Assembly (NCBI GenBank): GCA_041650805.1
Contig: JBAZKM010000008.1
Span: 46,532-110,531, forward strand
DNA from: Candidatus Omnitrophota bacterium
Lineage (GTDB): Bacteria > Omnitrophota > Gorgyraeia > 2-01-FULL-45-10
Reading direction: 5' to 3'
Length of the DNA stretch: 64,000 nt
The position numbers were made by a program, and so were the translations under genes. Positions 37,284 to 46,378 of the stretch are shown piece after piece (position 1 is the stretch's first letter; every line of letters starts with the position of its first letter). Below the pieces are notes generated by a model that saw nothing but the letters and a program-made list of their open reading frames with translations, had not been told where the DNA came from and searched no databases.

Positions 37284-38681
37284 CTACTCGTGGTTACCGT
37301 TATTGCCGTTGTAGAGGTACCTGTCCTTCTTGCCGTTCACTATGATATTGCCCTTCTCGAAGGCGAGGAGGAAGGCGCTTACGATGACGGGGTCGAACTG
37401 GGTGCCGGATACACGTTTCAGCTCCTGGAGGGCCTCCTCTATCTCCTTTTTGCGGCGATAGGGGCGGTTCGAGGTCATGGCGTCGAAGGCGTCGGCCACG
37501 GCGATGATGCGGGCGATGAGCGGGATGTCGCTGCCCTTGAGGCCGTCGGGGTATCCGGAGCCGTCGTAACATTCCTGGTGGGCACGGACCTCCCTGACCA
37601 CATCTCCTAACTCCTTGATGGGGTTGAGGATGGTGGCACCGATAATGGAGTGTTTCTTCACCTCTTCGAACTCTTCCGGCGTCAGTTTCGAGCTCTTGTT
37701 CAATATATAGTCCGGGATACCGATCTTACCTACATCATGCAGAAGGGCCGCTATCTGGAGCGTCTCGCGGAAGTTCTTGTAGCGCCCCATCTCCGGCACG
37801 CCGTCGAGCTCCTTGGCGATGGCGAGGCAGTAGTTCGTCACCCGCTCGGTGTGGCCGTGCGTGTACGGGTCACGGGCATCGATGGCGGCGGCAAGCGCAA
37901 TGGCGGTATGTATGAATATCCTGTGCTCGCGCATGTAGAGGTCCTTTATCTCCTCTATCTTCTGCTGGAGGTTTTCGATGAGCTGGGCGTTCGCTATGGC
38001 CATGGCGGCGTCATTGGCAAGTGTGACGAAGAACCCCATCTCCTCCCTGGTGAAGTCCTCTCCCGACATCTTCTCGCCCAATATAAGTATGCCGAGGAGG
38101 TCCCGCTTAAAGTAGCACGGCACGCAGAAAGAGGCCTTCAGGAGGTCCATCTGCTTCTTTATGGCAAGGAGGCTGTCGTAGAGGTCGGGCTGTTTCTCCA
38201 GTATCTCCCTGTTCCTTAGGCCGGTCACTATATCGACGTAGCTGACCGTGCCCGTCTCCGAGATGAGGTAATTGTTCTTTTCGCTGAATATCTGGATCAG
38301 GGGGTTGGTCAGGTCGAGCCGTATGTAACCGACCGGTATCTTGAGCCCTTCCGCGCCCTTGGAGTCGATGAGGACGTAAGACTGCTTATCCTCTTTATAT
38401 AGCAGTACGGCAGTATGGGTCACGCCCAGCCGCTCGTCTATGGTGCGGACTATCATCTTGATGAGGTGCTCGGGCTTCTTGAACCGTATCATCGTCCTCG
38501 AGGCCTTCTCCAGGAACGACTGGTAGTTGAGCTTCTCAGGCGGTATCGGCCTGCCAAATCCATTTATCACTTTCGGGGCCTCCCCTCCGTGCTCCGGCAC
38601 CGCGTCGTGGTGAGACGAAACCTTCTCCACGAACCAGTGGTGCAGTTTGTCCCAGCTTGGTGTCTTGTTGTCTGTGCTCAT
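37284..38681 (-). CDS. GAF and HD-GYP domain protein (probable cyclic-di-GMP phosphodiesterase)
   Basis: 465 residues. A GAF-like domain occupies about residues 90-260, and the HD-GYP domain about 270-455, with LLHDVGKIGIPDYIL near residue 314, HSIIGATIL, HQECYDGSGYPDGLKG and ARIIAVADAFDAMTSNRPYR. The usual HHE is HQE here, a known variation at a metal-ligand position. HD-GYP enzymes degrade cyclic-di-GMP. The ATG at 38681 overlaps the preceding receiver gene as ATGA and is preferred over an upstream in-frame start at 38762. With the two receivers and histidine kinase upstream it forms one signalling operon. Confidence 0.9.
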   Translation of the reverse strand: MSTDNKTPSWDKLHHWFVEKVSSHHDAVPEHGGEAPKVINGFGRPIPPEKLNYQSFLEKASRTMIRFKKPEHLIKMIVRTIDERLGVTHTAVLLYKEDKQSYVLIDSKGAEGLKIPVGYIRLDLTNPLIQIFSEKNNYLISETGTVSYVDIVTGLRNREILEKQPDLYDSLLAIKKQMDLLKASFCVPCYFKRDLLGILILGEKMSGEDFTREEMGFFVTLANDAAMAIANAQLIENLQQKIEEIKDLYMREHRIFIHTAIALAAAIDARDPYTHGHTERVTNYCLAIAKELDGVPEMGRYKNFRETLQIAALLHDVGKIGIPDYILNKSSKLTPEEFEEVKKHSIIGATILNPIKELGDVVREVRAHQECYDGSGYPDGLKGSDIPLIARIIAVADAFDAMTSNRPYRRKKEIEEALQELKRVSGTQFDPVIVSAFLLAFEKGNIIVNGKKDRYLYNGNNGNHE

Positions 38682-39034
38682 TTTAATATCTTCTCTACCG
38701 TCTGTTCCAGATGGTCCAGGATGAGCGGCTTGGTGATGTACTCGCACGCCCCGAGGCGGCACGCCTCGTTCATCTTGTCCTGGTCTTCCATCGCCGTAAC
38801 CATGATCACCTTTATATTCCGGTCGATCGCCTTAAGGTGCTTCAATGTGGCGATCCCGTCCATCCCGTTCATCTTTATATCGAGGAGGACTATCTCCGGT
38901 TTCTCCTTCTTCACGAGCGCGAGCGCCTCATCGCCGTTCAGCGCCGTAAAGACCTGAAAACCCCTCTCCCCGAAGAAGTTCTTCACGAAGTCGCATATGT
39001 CATGCTCATCGTCGACCACCAATAGCTTACGCAT
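38678..39034 (-). CDS. Stand-alone response regulator receiver protein
   Basis: 118 residues, a receiver domain only. The acidic pocket (VVDDEHD near residues 7-13), phosphorylation Asp in VLLDIKMNGMDG (residue 53), MVTAM switch Thr and the ITKP Lys are all present. With no output domain it probably acts by protein contact, most simply on the HD-GYP protein whose start it overlaps. Confidence 0.93.
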   Translation of the reverse strand: MRKLLVVDDEHDICDFVKNFFGERGFQVFTALNGDEALALVKKEKPEIVLLDIKMNGMDGIATLKHLKAIDRNIKVIMVTAMEDQDKMNEACRLGACEYITKPLILDHLEQTVEKILK

Positions 39035-39047
39035 ACCGCACCTCTAG

Positions 39048-39416
39048 TTATTGCGTTGCCCGGTTAATCGTCTCCTCTAAGTCCCTAAGCGACGGTAAGG
39101 GCTTATCCATGCATGCGAATGCCCCCAGCTTCAAAAGCCGCGCCTTCGTCTTTCCCCCGTCGTCGTACGCAGTCACGAATATCACCCTGGGCGACGGCAC
39201 AAGCGACTTCAGGAGCCGCAGCACCTCGTCGCCGTCTATCCCGGGCATCTTTAAGTCCATCACGACGACGTCCGGCTTCTTCTCTTTCACGAGCTCTATC
39301 CCCTTTGCCCCGCGTATCGCCACCGAGATCTCGTATCCCCTCGGCTCGAAGTACTTCTGGAGCATGTCGATGAATTCCGCCTCGTCGTCTATCGCCACTA
39401 TCCTTGGTTTTGCCAT
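39048..39416 (-). CDS. Stand-alone response regulator receiver protein
   Basis: 122 residues, a receiver domain only. AIDDEAEF forms the acidic pocket, VVMDLKMPGIDGDE has the phosphorylation Asp (about residue 55), VTAYD the switch Thr and MDKPL the Lys. It starts one base after the histidine kinase stop, so it is probably a direct phosphorylation partner of that kinase. It is divergent in sequence from the second receiver downstream. Confidence 0.93.
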   Translation of the reverse strand: MAKPRIVAIDDEAEFIDMLQKYFEPRGYEISVAIRGAKGIELVKEKKPDVVVMDLKMPGIDGDEVLRLLKSLVPSPRVIFVTAYDDGGKTKARLLKLGAFACMDKPLPSLRDLEETINRATQ

Positions 39417-39417
39417 T

Positions 39418-41565
39418 TTATACCTTTACCTTCTCTGCGGTGGCCATAGGGAACTCGATGGTGAACGTCGTACCCTCGCCGACCTTGCTGCTCTTGAGAT
39501 ATATCTTGCCGCCGTTCTTCTCGACCACCTGCCGGACGATGAAGAGCCCAAGCCCTGTCCCCTTGCCCGGCTCCTTCGTGGTGAAGAAAGGGTTAAATAA
39601 CATCTTAAGCTTATCCTCGGGGATACCGGAGCCGGTATCCTGAATGTCGATGAATACCCTGCCCTTCTCCTTATATCCCGTTACGGTCACCTTGCCCTTC
39701 TCGCCTATCGCCTGGCCCGCGTTCCGTATGAGGTTGAAGAGGACCTCCTGGAACTGCTTCCTGTCTACCATGATATTGGGAAGGTTATCCTGGAGGTTCT
39801 TCACTATCTCTATCTTCTCCAGTTTCAACTCGTAGCCGACGAGCCCTATGACGTCGTCTATCTCCTTCTCGATCGTAACGAGCTCCGACTCGCCCTTTGC
39901 CGGCTTAGCGAACGTCGATAACTTCTTGGTGATGGCGGTAGCCCGGTCGGTCTCCTTTATGACTTTTCTCATTATCTCCTTCGCCTTTTCGAGCAGGTCA
40001 TCGGTCTTTATCTCTTTATATAAGCCGTCCTTGATATTAAGGAGGAATGCCTCGCACTGCCCCCGCGCGATACCGAGCGGGTTACAGATCTCGTGGTTGA
40101 TACCTGCCGAGAGCGTCCCGATGACCGCCATCTTCTCCTTCTGGGCGGCCTCGGCCTGCGTCTTGCCAAGCTCCACGAAGAGTTTCGCGTTGGAGATGGC
40201 TATGGCGAGCGTCTTGGCAAGCGGTAGTAGTATGTCAAGGTCGTCCTGGGTGTAGCTTTCGTCAGATTTCTTCTTGCCGAGTGAGAGTACCCCCATCACT
40301 TCTTCATGCAGGACCATAGGTATGATCAGCTCAGCATTGAGTTTTGCAATGATCTCCTGGATAGAGTCAGGTATCAATACCTTCTTCTCCGCAAGGTCTG
40401 ACCTCAATAAGTAGCCGTGCGTCTGCTCCAGGAATGTAACTATGCCATCCGGGCGTACCAGTGTGACGGTCGGGTCCTTGATACCTTGCGATGCCATCAC
40501 GTTGAATTGCTGTTTATCCTCATCCAATAGTAGCACAGCGCATGAAGTGAGTTTTACTATATCCGAGAGTTTATTCACGGTGAGATTGACCAGGCTGTCC
40601 ATATCCAGGACCGTCAATACCTCTCCAGTGAATGTCCTGAGGAGTTCCTTATAGTTATACTTCTTCTGGAAGAGGTATTTGTCGGTGACGTTTACTAGGA
40701 AGGTTTCGATACGACGCATGGTAACTATTATAATGATACCGCTTATGGTAAGGCCTATAAGCCGGGCAGTAGTTCCAGCACCTCTAAGGAGATATTCCTG
40801 GATGATAAGGGTAGGGAGTATCAGTATAGCGAAGACCGAGGCAAGAAGACCGGCGAAGACGAGGGTCTTCTTTATAATGACTTCTATATCCATCAACTGA
40901 TGGGCCACAATGGCATACGCCAAAATTACAACATAGCACGTCATAAAAATATAACCAAAAGGATAAAATTGAATTCCAAACTTTGCTATATAATCTATTG
41001 ATGCCAGGACGGCAATGGCAAGAGCCCAAAATACATATTTGTTTTGGCCATACTTGCGAGCGTCGTAGTAATTGGCTGGAAAGCGACGCAATAAATACAA
41101 CAAAAGCAGCAATAATCCTCTTCCATAAAAAAATACGAAAAACGCGAGGAAAGGGATATAAAGAATTTCTGCCTTTGGATAATATCCCCAAAAATAAGAA
41201 TAGACGTCGTTAAAAAAAAGCGGCGTTCTGCTAATAATTAAAAATAGGAAACCCAATATGTAGCTAACAAAAATTAATTTTTTATTGACGGTGTCGAGGG
41301 CATTCAAAAATAGTACCGAAATATGGTGAACTGTGATCGGTATAAAAATTACACCTATATAACTGAAGCGTGCCCAAAATAACGCAAGCTCTTTAGACCT
41401 TACCGAGAAAGCTATTGTATAACTTCCGAGCCAAATAAAAATACTGAAGCACATAAGTGCAAAAACTCTATTGAGCGCGGCTTTCTTATTGTGCAAAAAA
41501 ACAAATACGCCCAGTGCCATTATGGAAAACCCGGCTATAAGTGGTGGATATGAATATGGTGACAT
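39418..41565 (-). CDS. Sensor histidine kinase with 7TM-type membrane region, GAF and ATPase domains
   Basis: 715 residues. The N-terminal 300 residues are strongly hydrophobic with about seven to nine helices, like the N-terminal 7TM region of some histidine kinases. A GAF-like domain follows (about 310-470). The dimerisation/phosphoacceptor helix has SAGINHEICNPLGIA (His near residue 490), the N box is FNLIRNAGQAIGEKG, and the G boxes are DTGSGIPEDKL and GKGTGLGLFIV. The stimulus is unknown. The 5' part, coding for the membrane region (about 40,850-41,565), is visibly richer in A and T than the 3' part, a sign of mosaic origin. It lies just after the FAD oxidoreductase. Confidence 0.9.
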   Translation of the reverse strand: MSPYSYPPLIAGFSIMALGVFVFLHNKKAALNRVFALMCFSIFIWLGSYTIAFSVRSKELALFWARFSYIGVIFIPITVHHISVLFLNALDTVNKKLIFVSYILGFLFLIISRTPLFFNDVYSYFWGYYPKAEILYIPFLAFFVFFYGRGLLLLLLYLLRRFPANYYDARKYGQNKYVFWALAIAVLASIDYIAKFGIQFYPFGYIFMTCYVVILAYAIVAHQLMDIEVIIKKTLVFAGLLASVFAILILPTLIIQEYLLRGAGTTARLIGLTISGIIIIVTMRRIETFLVNVTDKYLFQKKYNYKELLRTFTGEVLTVLDMDSLVNLTVNKLSDIVKLTSCAVLLLDEDKQQFNVMASQGIKDPTVTLVRPDGIVTFLEQTHGYLLRSDLAEKKVLIPDSIQEIIAKLNAELIIPMVLHEEVMGVLSLGKKKSDESYTQDDLDILLPLAKTLAIAISNAKLFVELGKTQAEAAQKEKMAVIGTLSAGINHEICNPLGIARGQCEAFLLNIKDGLYKEIKTDDLLEKAKEIMRKVIKETDRATAITKKLSTFAKPAKGESELVTIEKEIDDVIGLVGYELKLEKIEIVKNLQDNLPNIMVDRKQFQEVLFNLIRNAGQAIGEKGKVTVTGYKEKGRVFIDIQDTGSGIPEDKLKMLFNPFFTTKEPGKGTGLGLFIVRQVVEKNGGKIYLKSSKVGEGTTFTIEFPMATAEKVKV

Positions 41566-41569
41566 GTTT

Positions 41570-43039
41570 TTAGTTTCTCACGAGCTCTAAATTCTGCTTC
41601 TTTTCTAATAACAATATTCTTTTCGCCGCACTGCGTCCTGAAAAAGCAACACCTGTTACACCCCCCTGTCCTAGTCCAGGAGTAACCCAGTGGCCTGCCA
41701 TATACAGATTTTCAAAAAAAGTTTTTTGTGGAACTATGCCGGCGTCTATTTGGTCAAGGGTGGAAGCCCAGCCGTAAAGAGCGCCGCCGTTATTCAGCGT
41801 ATATCGTTCTAAGGTAGAAGGCGTAGCCGCTATTTTGATTTTTATCTCATTGAGATTGGGCAACAAGTTTCTTTTGACGCGGCCAATTAATATTTCTGTA
41901 ACCGTTTCTTTTTCCTTGCTCCAAATAAACTCTTTTGTTTTATTCTCTGACGGAGCTGCAATTATTATGCTCATAGAATCATAACCGCTAGGCGCCAATG
42001 TATCATCGTGAAATGAAGGAAATGTGCATATACAATAATCGTCGGCGGGATCAAAAATGCCTTCATATGCCTTAAGGTACACCTTGTCTACGTCATACGT
42101 ATTAAAAAACCAAACGCTGCTTTTGTGTGAACATGAAATGCTTTTAACTCCAAGATACACAATGAAAGCTGAGATAGATGTCTTCAATGTATTTAACTTC
42201 TCTCGTAACCTATTTGGAGCGGTCTCTTTATTTTCAATAATTTCAAACAAACTCTTTGCATCTGAATTGGATACTACATATTTTGAATGTACAATCTCTT
42301 CCTTATTAATAACAACTCCTGTAACCTTTTTATTTTTAACCTTCAATGAAGTTGCAGTAGCTGAAAATAAGATAGTCCCGCCGTAACTTTTAAATCTTGA
42401 CACAAGCGCATTAGGAATGGCTTGCATTGAGCCTGTGGGATAATAACCTCCATCAAACACAAACTGTCTATACATGACTATCGCCGTTATGGCCGCAACT
42501 TTTGATGATGGGAGCCCAACATTACCTAATAAAACTTGGAAAAACGATTTTAATTCATCTTTTTTAAAATATCTATCGAGCATTTCTTTAAATGTTTGGT
42601 TTCGAAATTCGCTATATATTTTAAGGAAGTTTTTTTCGTTAATCGTTTCGAAGAAAGATACAATGTTGCTTTTTTCTTGTGGAAAAACCTGACATAGCTT
42701 ATCGGCTGTTTCAAAGCAATCGTTTCTTATTGGTACCTCAAAGTCTGGAAAAATAATTACATCAGAAGGATTTATTCTATTAAACTTTAAACTGTTTGAA
42801 AGTTCTAATTCATCAAAAACCTTGCGAAGCATCCTTCCATCACCGCAACTACCCAAATAATGAACTCCCACGTCGAAGGTAAAACCGTCTCTTTTAAACG
42901 AAGAACAATACCCCCCTGGAGATGTTTGACGTTCTACTATCAGCACATTCAACCCGTGCTTAGCAAGGTAACATCCGCATACTAGCCCTCCTATACCAGA
43001 GCCAATTATGACTACATCAAATTTGTTTTTGCTATTCAT
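41570..43039 (-). CDS. FAD-dependent oxidoreductase, phytoene desaturase/CrtISO-like
   Basis: 489 residues. The N-terminal dinucleotide fold VVIIGSGIGGLVCGCYLA (GxGxxG at residues 13-18), VERQTSPGGYCSSF, DVGVHYLGS, and the C-terminal NLYMAGHWVTPGLGQGGVTGV match the phytoene desaturase, carotenoid isomerase and retinol saturase superfamily. The reaction here is unknown: a desaturation, saturation or isomerisation of a polyene or acyl chain is plausible. It lies 6 bases after the ketosynthase gene and probably belongs to that pathway. The gene is much richer in A and T than most neighbours, suggesting recent acquisition. Confidence 0.86.
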   Translation of the reverse strand: MNSKNKFDVVIIGSGIGGLVCGCYLAKHGLNVLIVERQTSPGGYCSSFKRDGFTFDVGVHYLGSCGDGRMLRKVFDELELSNSLKFNRINPSDVIIFPDFEVPIRNDCFETADKLCQVFPQEKSNIVSFFETINEKNFLKIYSEFRNQTFKEMLDRYFKKDELKSFFQVLLGNVGLPSSKVAAITAIVMYRQFVFDGGYYPTGSMQAIPNALVSRFKSYGGTILFSATATSLKVKNKKVTGVVINKEEIVHSKYVVSNSDAKSLFEIIENKETAPNRLREKLNTLKTSISAFIVYLGVKSISCSHKSSVWFFNTYDVDKVYLKAYEGIFDPADDYCICTFPSFHDDTLAPSGYDSMSIIIAAPSENKTKEFIWSKEKETVTEILIGRVKRNLLPNLNEIKIKIAATPSTLERYTLNNGGALYGWASTLDQIDAGIVPQKTFFENLYMAGHWVTPGLGQGGVTGVAFSGRSAAKRILLLEKKQNLELVRN

Positions 43040-43044
43040 TGTAC

Positions 43045-44259
43045 CTAATTATACTTTTGTAGTGCCAAACATGCATTATTCCCACCAAACGCTAAAGAAT
43101 TGTTTAGCGCTATTCTTACCGCTTGTTTGCGCGCCTTATTCGGGACACAGTCAATATCACACTCGGGATCCGGCGTTTCATAGTTTATGGTTGGCGGGAT
43201 GACGCTCTCCTTTATTGCTAAACAGCACGCAATTGCCTCTATCGCGCTTGCCGCACCCATGGTGTGTCCGAGCATCGACTTTATGGAGCTTGTAGGGATC
43301 TGTTTATACCGGATGCCAAATACCCTTTTTATCGCCTCACACTCTGTCTTGTCGTTTGCCGGCGTCCCCGTACCATGGGCTGATATATAATCCACTTTAC
43401 TCTTATCGATACCTGAATTTTTTATAGCCCTCTCCATGACATGGACCACTCCATCTACGGATGGCGCCGTCATGTGGTGGGCATCACAGCTCAAGCCGTA
43501 TCCAAGGACCTCCGCATAAATACGGGCTTTCCTTTCAAGGGCATGTTCCAATAGTTCCAATAAGAGGACTCCGGCGCCCTCACCTATCATCATGCCCTTA
43601 CGGTTCTTATCGAATGGTTGGCATCTTTCAGGGGCCATGGCGTAGAGACGGTTAAAACCGGTAAAGGTTATACGTGAAAACGGGTCTGCCCCGCCCGCTA
43701 TCATCATGTCCGCTTTTCCTTCACGCATCAAATCGAACGAATAACCTATGGAATAGTTGCCTGCCGAACAGGCAGTGGGTATAACGTAATTGGGCCCGGC
43801 AAATTTGAAAAAATAACCGATATGATCGGCCAAAGAATTACTGGGATATTTTATGATATTGATAGGCCAGACTTCTTTTTCCCCGTCTCTTGTCCAGTAT
43901 TTATCTATTTGCTCGAGTGATTGTATATCCGCCATCGTTGTCCCCACAATAACACCCGTTCGCCCTTTTTCGACTCTATTATGATCCAGTTTGGCATCCT
44001 CAAACGCCAGTTTCGTAGCCGCTACTGCAAATTGCGATGCCTTCGCCATCCCATTTAACTTAGATTTCGGGATAAATCTCTCCGGCTCAAAATTTCCAAC
44101 CTCCCCTCCCCTGTGAATAGGAAAATCGGAGGTGCCGAAAGTGTCCACTTCTTTTATCCCGGACCTTCCGCCTATCAAATTGGACCAAAACTCATCCTTC
44201 CCTATCCCTATGGATGAGATGATACCTATTCCTGTAACCACAACTTTTCTATCTGTCAT
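43045..44259 (-). CDS. Beta-ketoacyl-ACP synthase (catalytically complete, FabF/KS-alpha type)
   Basis: 404 residues. The thiolase-fold triad is complete: Cys164 in PTACSAGNYS, His in SAHGTGTPANDKTE, and His in KSMLGHTMGAASA. It begins KVVVTGIGIISSIG and ends NNSLAFGGNNACLAL as FabF-like enzymes do. It condenses malonyl-ACP with an acyl chain. It lies in an operon with an ACP, ketoreductase, acyl-ACP reductase-like protein and a second, inactive-looking ketosynthase, so it is probably the KS-alpha of a KS/chain-length-factor pair, not the housekeeping FabF. Confidence 0.92.
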   Translation of the reverse strand: MTDRKVVVTGIGIISSIGIGKDEFWSNLIGGRSGIKEVDTFGTSDFPIHRGGEVGNFEPERFIPKSKLNGMAKASQFAVAATKLAFEDAKLDHNRVEKGRTGVIVGTTMADIQSLEQIDKYWTRDGEKEVWPINIIKYPSNSLADHIGYFFKFAGPNYVIPTACSAGNYSIGYSFDLMREGKADMMIAGGADPFSRITFTGFNRLYAMAPERCQPFDKNRKGMMIGEGAGVLLLELLEHALERKARIYAEVLGYGLSCDAHHMTAPSVDGVVHVMERAIKNSGIDKSKVDYISAHGTGTPANDKTECEAIKRVFGIRYKQIPTSSIKSMLGHTMGAASAIEAIACCLAIKESVIPPTINYETPDPECDIDCVPNKARKQAVRIALNNSLAFGGNNACLALQKYN

Positions 44260-44261
44260 TA

Positions 44262-44519
44262 TTAATCTTTTTCGACTATCTTTTTTACTATATTGATCGT
44301 ATCCTGTAAGCTTGTGACTTTTGTAAGATATTCTTCTGGAATTTTTATCTTATATTTTTTTTCGAGAGAAGCGAGTATTTCGAGCGCCATCATAGAGTCC
44401 ATGCCGAGTTCTCCGACAAAGTTGGCATCTGGAGTAATCTTATCTTCCTCTATCTCGAGTATCTCTGCCACAATAGCACGTATTACTTTATCTATATTAT
44501 CGGTTATCATAGCACTCAT
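44262..44519 (-). CDS. Acyl carrier protein
   Basis: 85 residues from the chosen start. The phosphopantetheine attachment site is GMDSMMALE with Ser42; helices II and III around it look normal (PDANFVGELG, EKKYKIKIPEE). I prefer the ATG at 44519, which has AGGGGTGAT just upstream, over one at 44552 that would reach into the ketoreductase gene. Sitting between the ketoreductase and the ketosynthase, it is a dedicated carrier for this pathway. Confidence 0.93.
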   Translation of the reverse strand: MSAMITDNIDKVIRAIVAEILEIEEDKITPDANFVGELGMDSMMALEILASLEKKYKIKIPEEYLTKVTSLQDTINIVKKIVEKD

Positions 44520-44532
44520 AAGATCACCCCTC

Positions 44533-45276
44533 TCATATCGCCAGGCCCCCATCTACCTTAACCACCTGGCCTGTTATATATTTGGCGTCGTCACTCGCCA
44601 GGAATGAGACCACGTTCGCTACTTCTTCTGGTTTTCCGAACCGGCCAAACGGTATCTTTTTTATAAAGTCATCTTTCTGCTTCAAATCTTTCGTCATATC
44701 CGTCTCGATGTAACCGGGGGCGACCGCGTTCACCCTGATGCCATACGGCCCCACCTCTTTAGCGAGCGACTTCGTAAGCCCTATAATGCCCGCCTTGGCA
44801 CTTGAATAGTTCACCTGCCGAGCGGTCCCTACAACTCCGGCCACGGATGAGATATTTACAATAACGCCTTGCTTCGCCTTCATCATCGTAACGATGGACG
44901 CCTTTGACATATTGAAGTATCCGGTGAGGTTCGTATTTATGACCTCTGCCCAATCGGCAGGGTCCATGAGCATGAGCGCCTTATCCTTTACGATACCGGC
45001 ATTATTAACAAGGATGTCGAGCCGGCCGAATTTTGAGAGCGTCTCCTCTACGACCCTTTTGGCATCATCATATAGCCGCACGTCCGCCTTTATCGCCTCC
45101 GCTTCACCCTTAAGTTCTTTTATCTCATCGAGGATTATCCCTGCGGATTCATCGCTCTGCAAATAAGTAAATAATACCTTGGCTCCGTTCTGAACAAGAT
45201 CAAATACGATGGCACGGCCAATGCCGCGCGTGCCTCCCGTAACCAATGCAACTTTATCCTTTAACAAATTTCCCAC
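44533..45276 (-). CDS. 3-oxoacyl-ACP reductase (FabG-type, SDR family)
   Basis: 247 residues. The NADP-binding TGGTRGIGRAI (residues 13-23), NNAG (91-94) and the Ser144, Tyr157, Lys161 catalytic set (NISSVAG, VNYSSAKAG) are all present. It reduces the keto group made by the ketosynthase. The start is GTG at 45276, with AAGGAG about 8 bases upstream, and it overlaps the end of the acyl-ACP reductase-like gene by 23 bases. Confidence 0.94.
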   Translation of the reverse strand: MGNLLKDKVALVTGGTRGIGRAIVFDLVQNGAKVLFTYLQSDESAGIILDEIKELKGEAEAIKADVRLYDDAKRVVEETLSKFGRLDILVNNAGIVKDKALMLMDPADWAEVINTNLTGYFNMSKASIVTMMKAKQGVIVNISSVAGVVGTARQVNYSSAKAGIIGLTKSLAKEVGPYGIRVNAVAPGYIETDMTKDLKQKDDFIKKIPFGRFGKPEEVANVVSFLASDDAKYITGQVVKVDGGLAI

Positions 45277-46378
45277 TTAAAATTCTCCTTTTGGCATTAG
45301 ATTTTATCGCCTCTATATCTTCCTCTGAATAGAACCTATACCCGCAGAAAAAATCGGCCAGTTGGAGGCCGTGCTTCTTCGCGATCTTTGCTATCTCGCT
45401 TATCTTTTCTTCCGTAATAGCACCTCTGCCTATGGAATAATTTTCGAATTTTCCCTCAAACGCCAGGACCACCCCTTCTGCAAGACAACCGTATATGCTG
45501 CCCGCAGGCATTAGCTCGTTAAACGTCCTGTCGGTTATCTCGTGCTGGTACGGCAGTTTGGCCAATCCGCCTTCAAAGACAAAGACATCATCCCGTGTAC
45601 TCGCGACATCCTTGGCGATATTGGCCGGGATAGCCACATCACAGACGATCGCGCCCGGCTTTATATCCATAGGGCCGATAATCGAGGAGATGGCGGTTGT
45701 AACGGTGAGTATTATATCCGCATCCTGTATGGCGTCTTTGGCATATTTGTAAATTTTAACTTCCGCAGTGCAGTTATCCCCCACCTCTTCCGCAAATTTT
45801 TCGAGGCGCGCTTCATTTCGCGCCACGAGGTTGAGCCGTCTGACCTTGCCGGACAGAACTTTCGTACAGATAGAGCCGATATCGCCTGTCGCACCGACGA
45901 CGGCCAGCGTAGAAGCGCCGAGATCCTTCTCCATACAGTAAGCGGCTTTTGTTATTCCGTCTATGGCAAGTGACGCCGTATAGGTATTGCCGTTGGTAAC
46001 TGCAATATCGACTCTCTTTGAGATCGCCTCGCCTTCATTACCTATAACCGAAGTGAATCCGCCTAGCGTCACGATCTTCGCGCCTAGCCGCCCGGCCCGC
46101 CTCACGGCTTGTTCTATCCTGTTAAGGACAAATCCCTCATCCAGCGCCACCATATCTTCCGGGAGCAGCGGGCATATTATTGTATGGCAGTCGATGAGGG
46201 AACCCTTGGCCGACCTTATATTACGGACACTGCTCAGCCGGTATGGCGGAACATTTTTCAAAAATTCCTTCACGCGGAACTTCGGCATCTTCCTGGCAAT
46301 AAGGCCGAATGGCCCGAGCATCTTATAGAGATGTTCAAAATCTATCGGGTGTCCTATGAAACCGAGTCCGTTGATCAT
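45254..46378 (-). CDS. Acyl-ACP reductase-like protein (cyanobacterial AAR family)
   Basis: 374 residues. Cyanobacterial AAR reduces acyl-ACP to fatty aldehyde, the first step of alkane synthesis. Matches seen by eye: FGLI/GLIGH-like N-terminus (GLGFIGHPIDFEHLYKM), VTLGGFTSVIGNEG, VTNGNTYTASLAI, the NADPH site VVGATGDIGSICTKVL (near residue 160) with LVARNEARLEKF, and the C-terminal CLAEGVVLAFEG...YSIGRGAITEEK...IAKKHGL. Cys298 in CLAEG corresponds to the catalytic Cys of the cyanobacterial enzyme. The ATG overlaps the stop of the preceding gene as ATGA. No aldehyde-deformylating oxygenase is in the window, so the aldehyde would have another fate. The family assignment rests on my recall of the AAR sequence. 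Confidence 0.78.
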   Translation of the reverse strand: MINGLGFIGHPIDFEHLYKMLGPFGLIARKMPKFRVKEFLKNVPPYRLSSVRNIRSAKGSLIDCHTIICPLLPEDMVALDEGFVLNRIEQAVRRAGRLGAKIVTLGGFTSVIGNEGEAISKRVDIAVTNGNTYTASLAIDGITKAAYCMEKDLGASTLAVVGATGDIGSICTKVLSGKVRRLNLVARNEARLEKFAEEVGDNCTAEVKIYKYAKDAIQDADIILTVTTAISSIIGPMDIKPGAIVCDVAIPANIAKDVASTRDDVFVFEGGLAKLPYQHEITDRTFNELMPAGSIYGCLAEGVVLAFEGKFENYSIGRGAITEEKISEIAKIAKKHGLQLADFFCGYRFYSEEDIEAIKSNAKRRILSGKFVKG

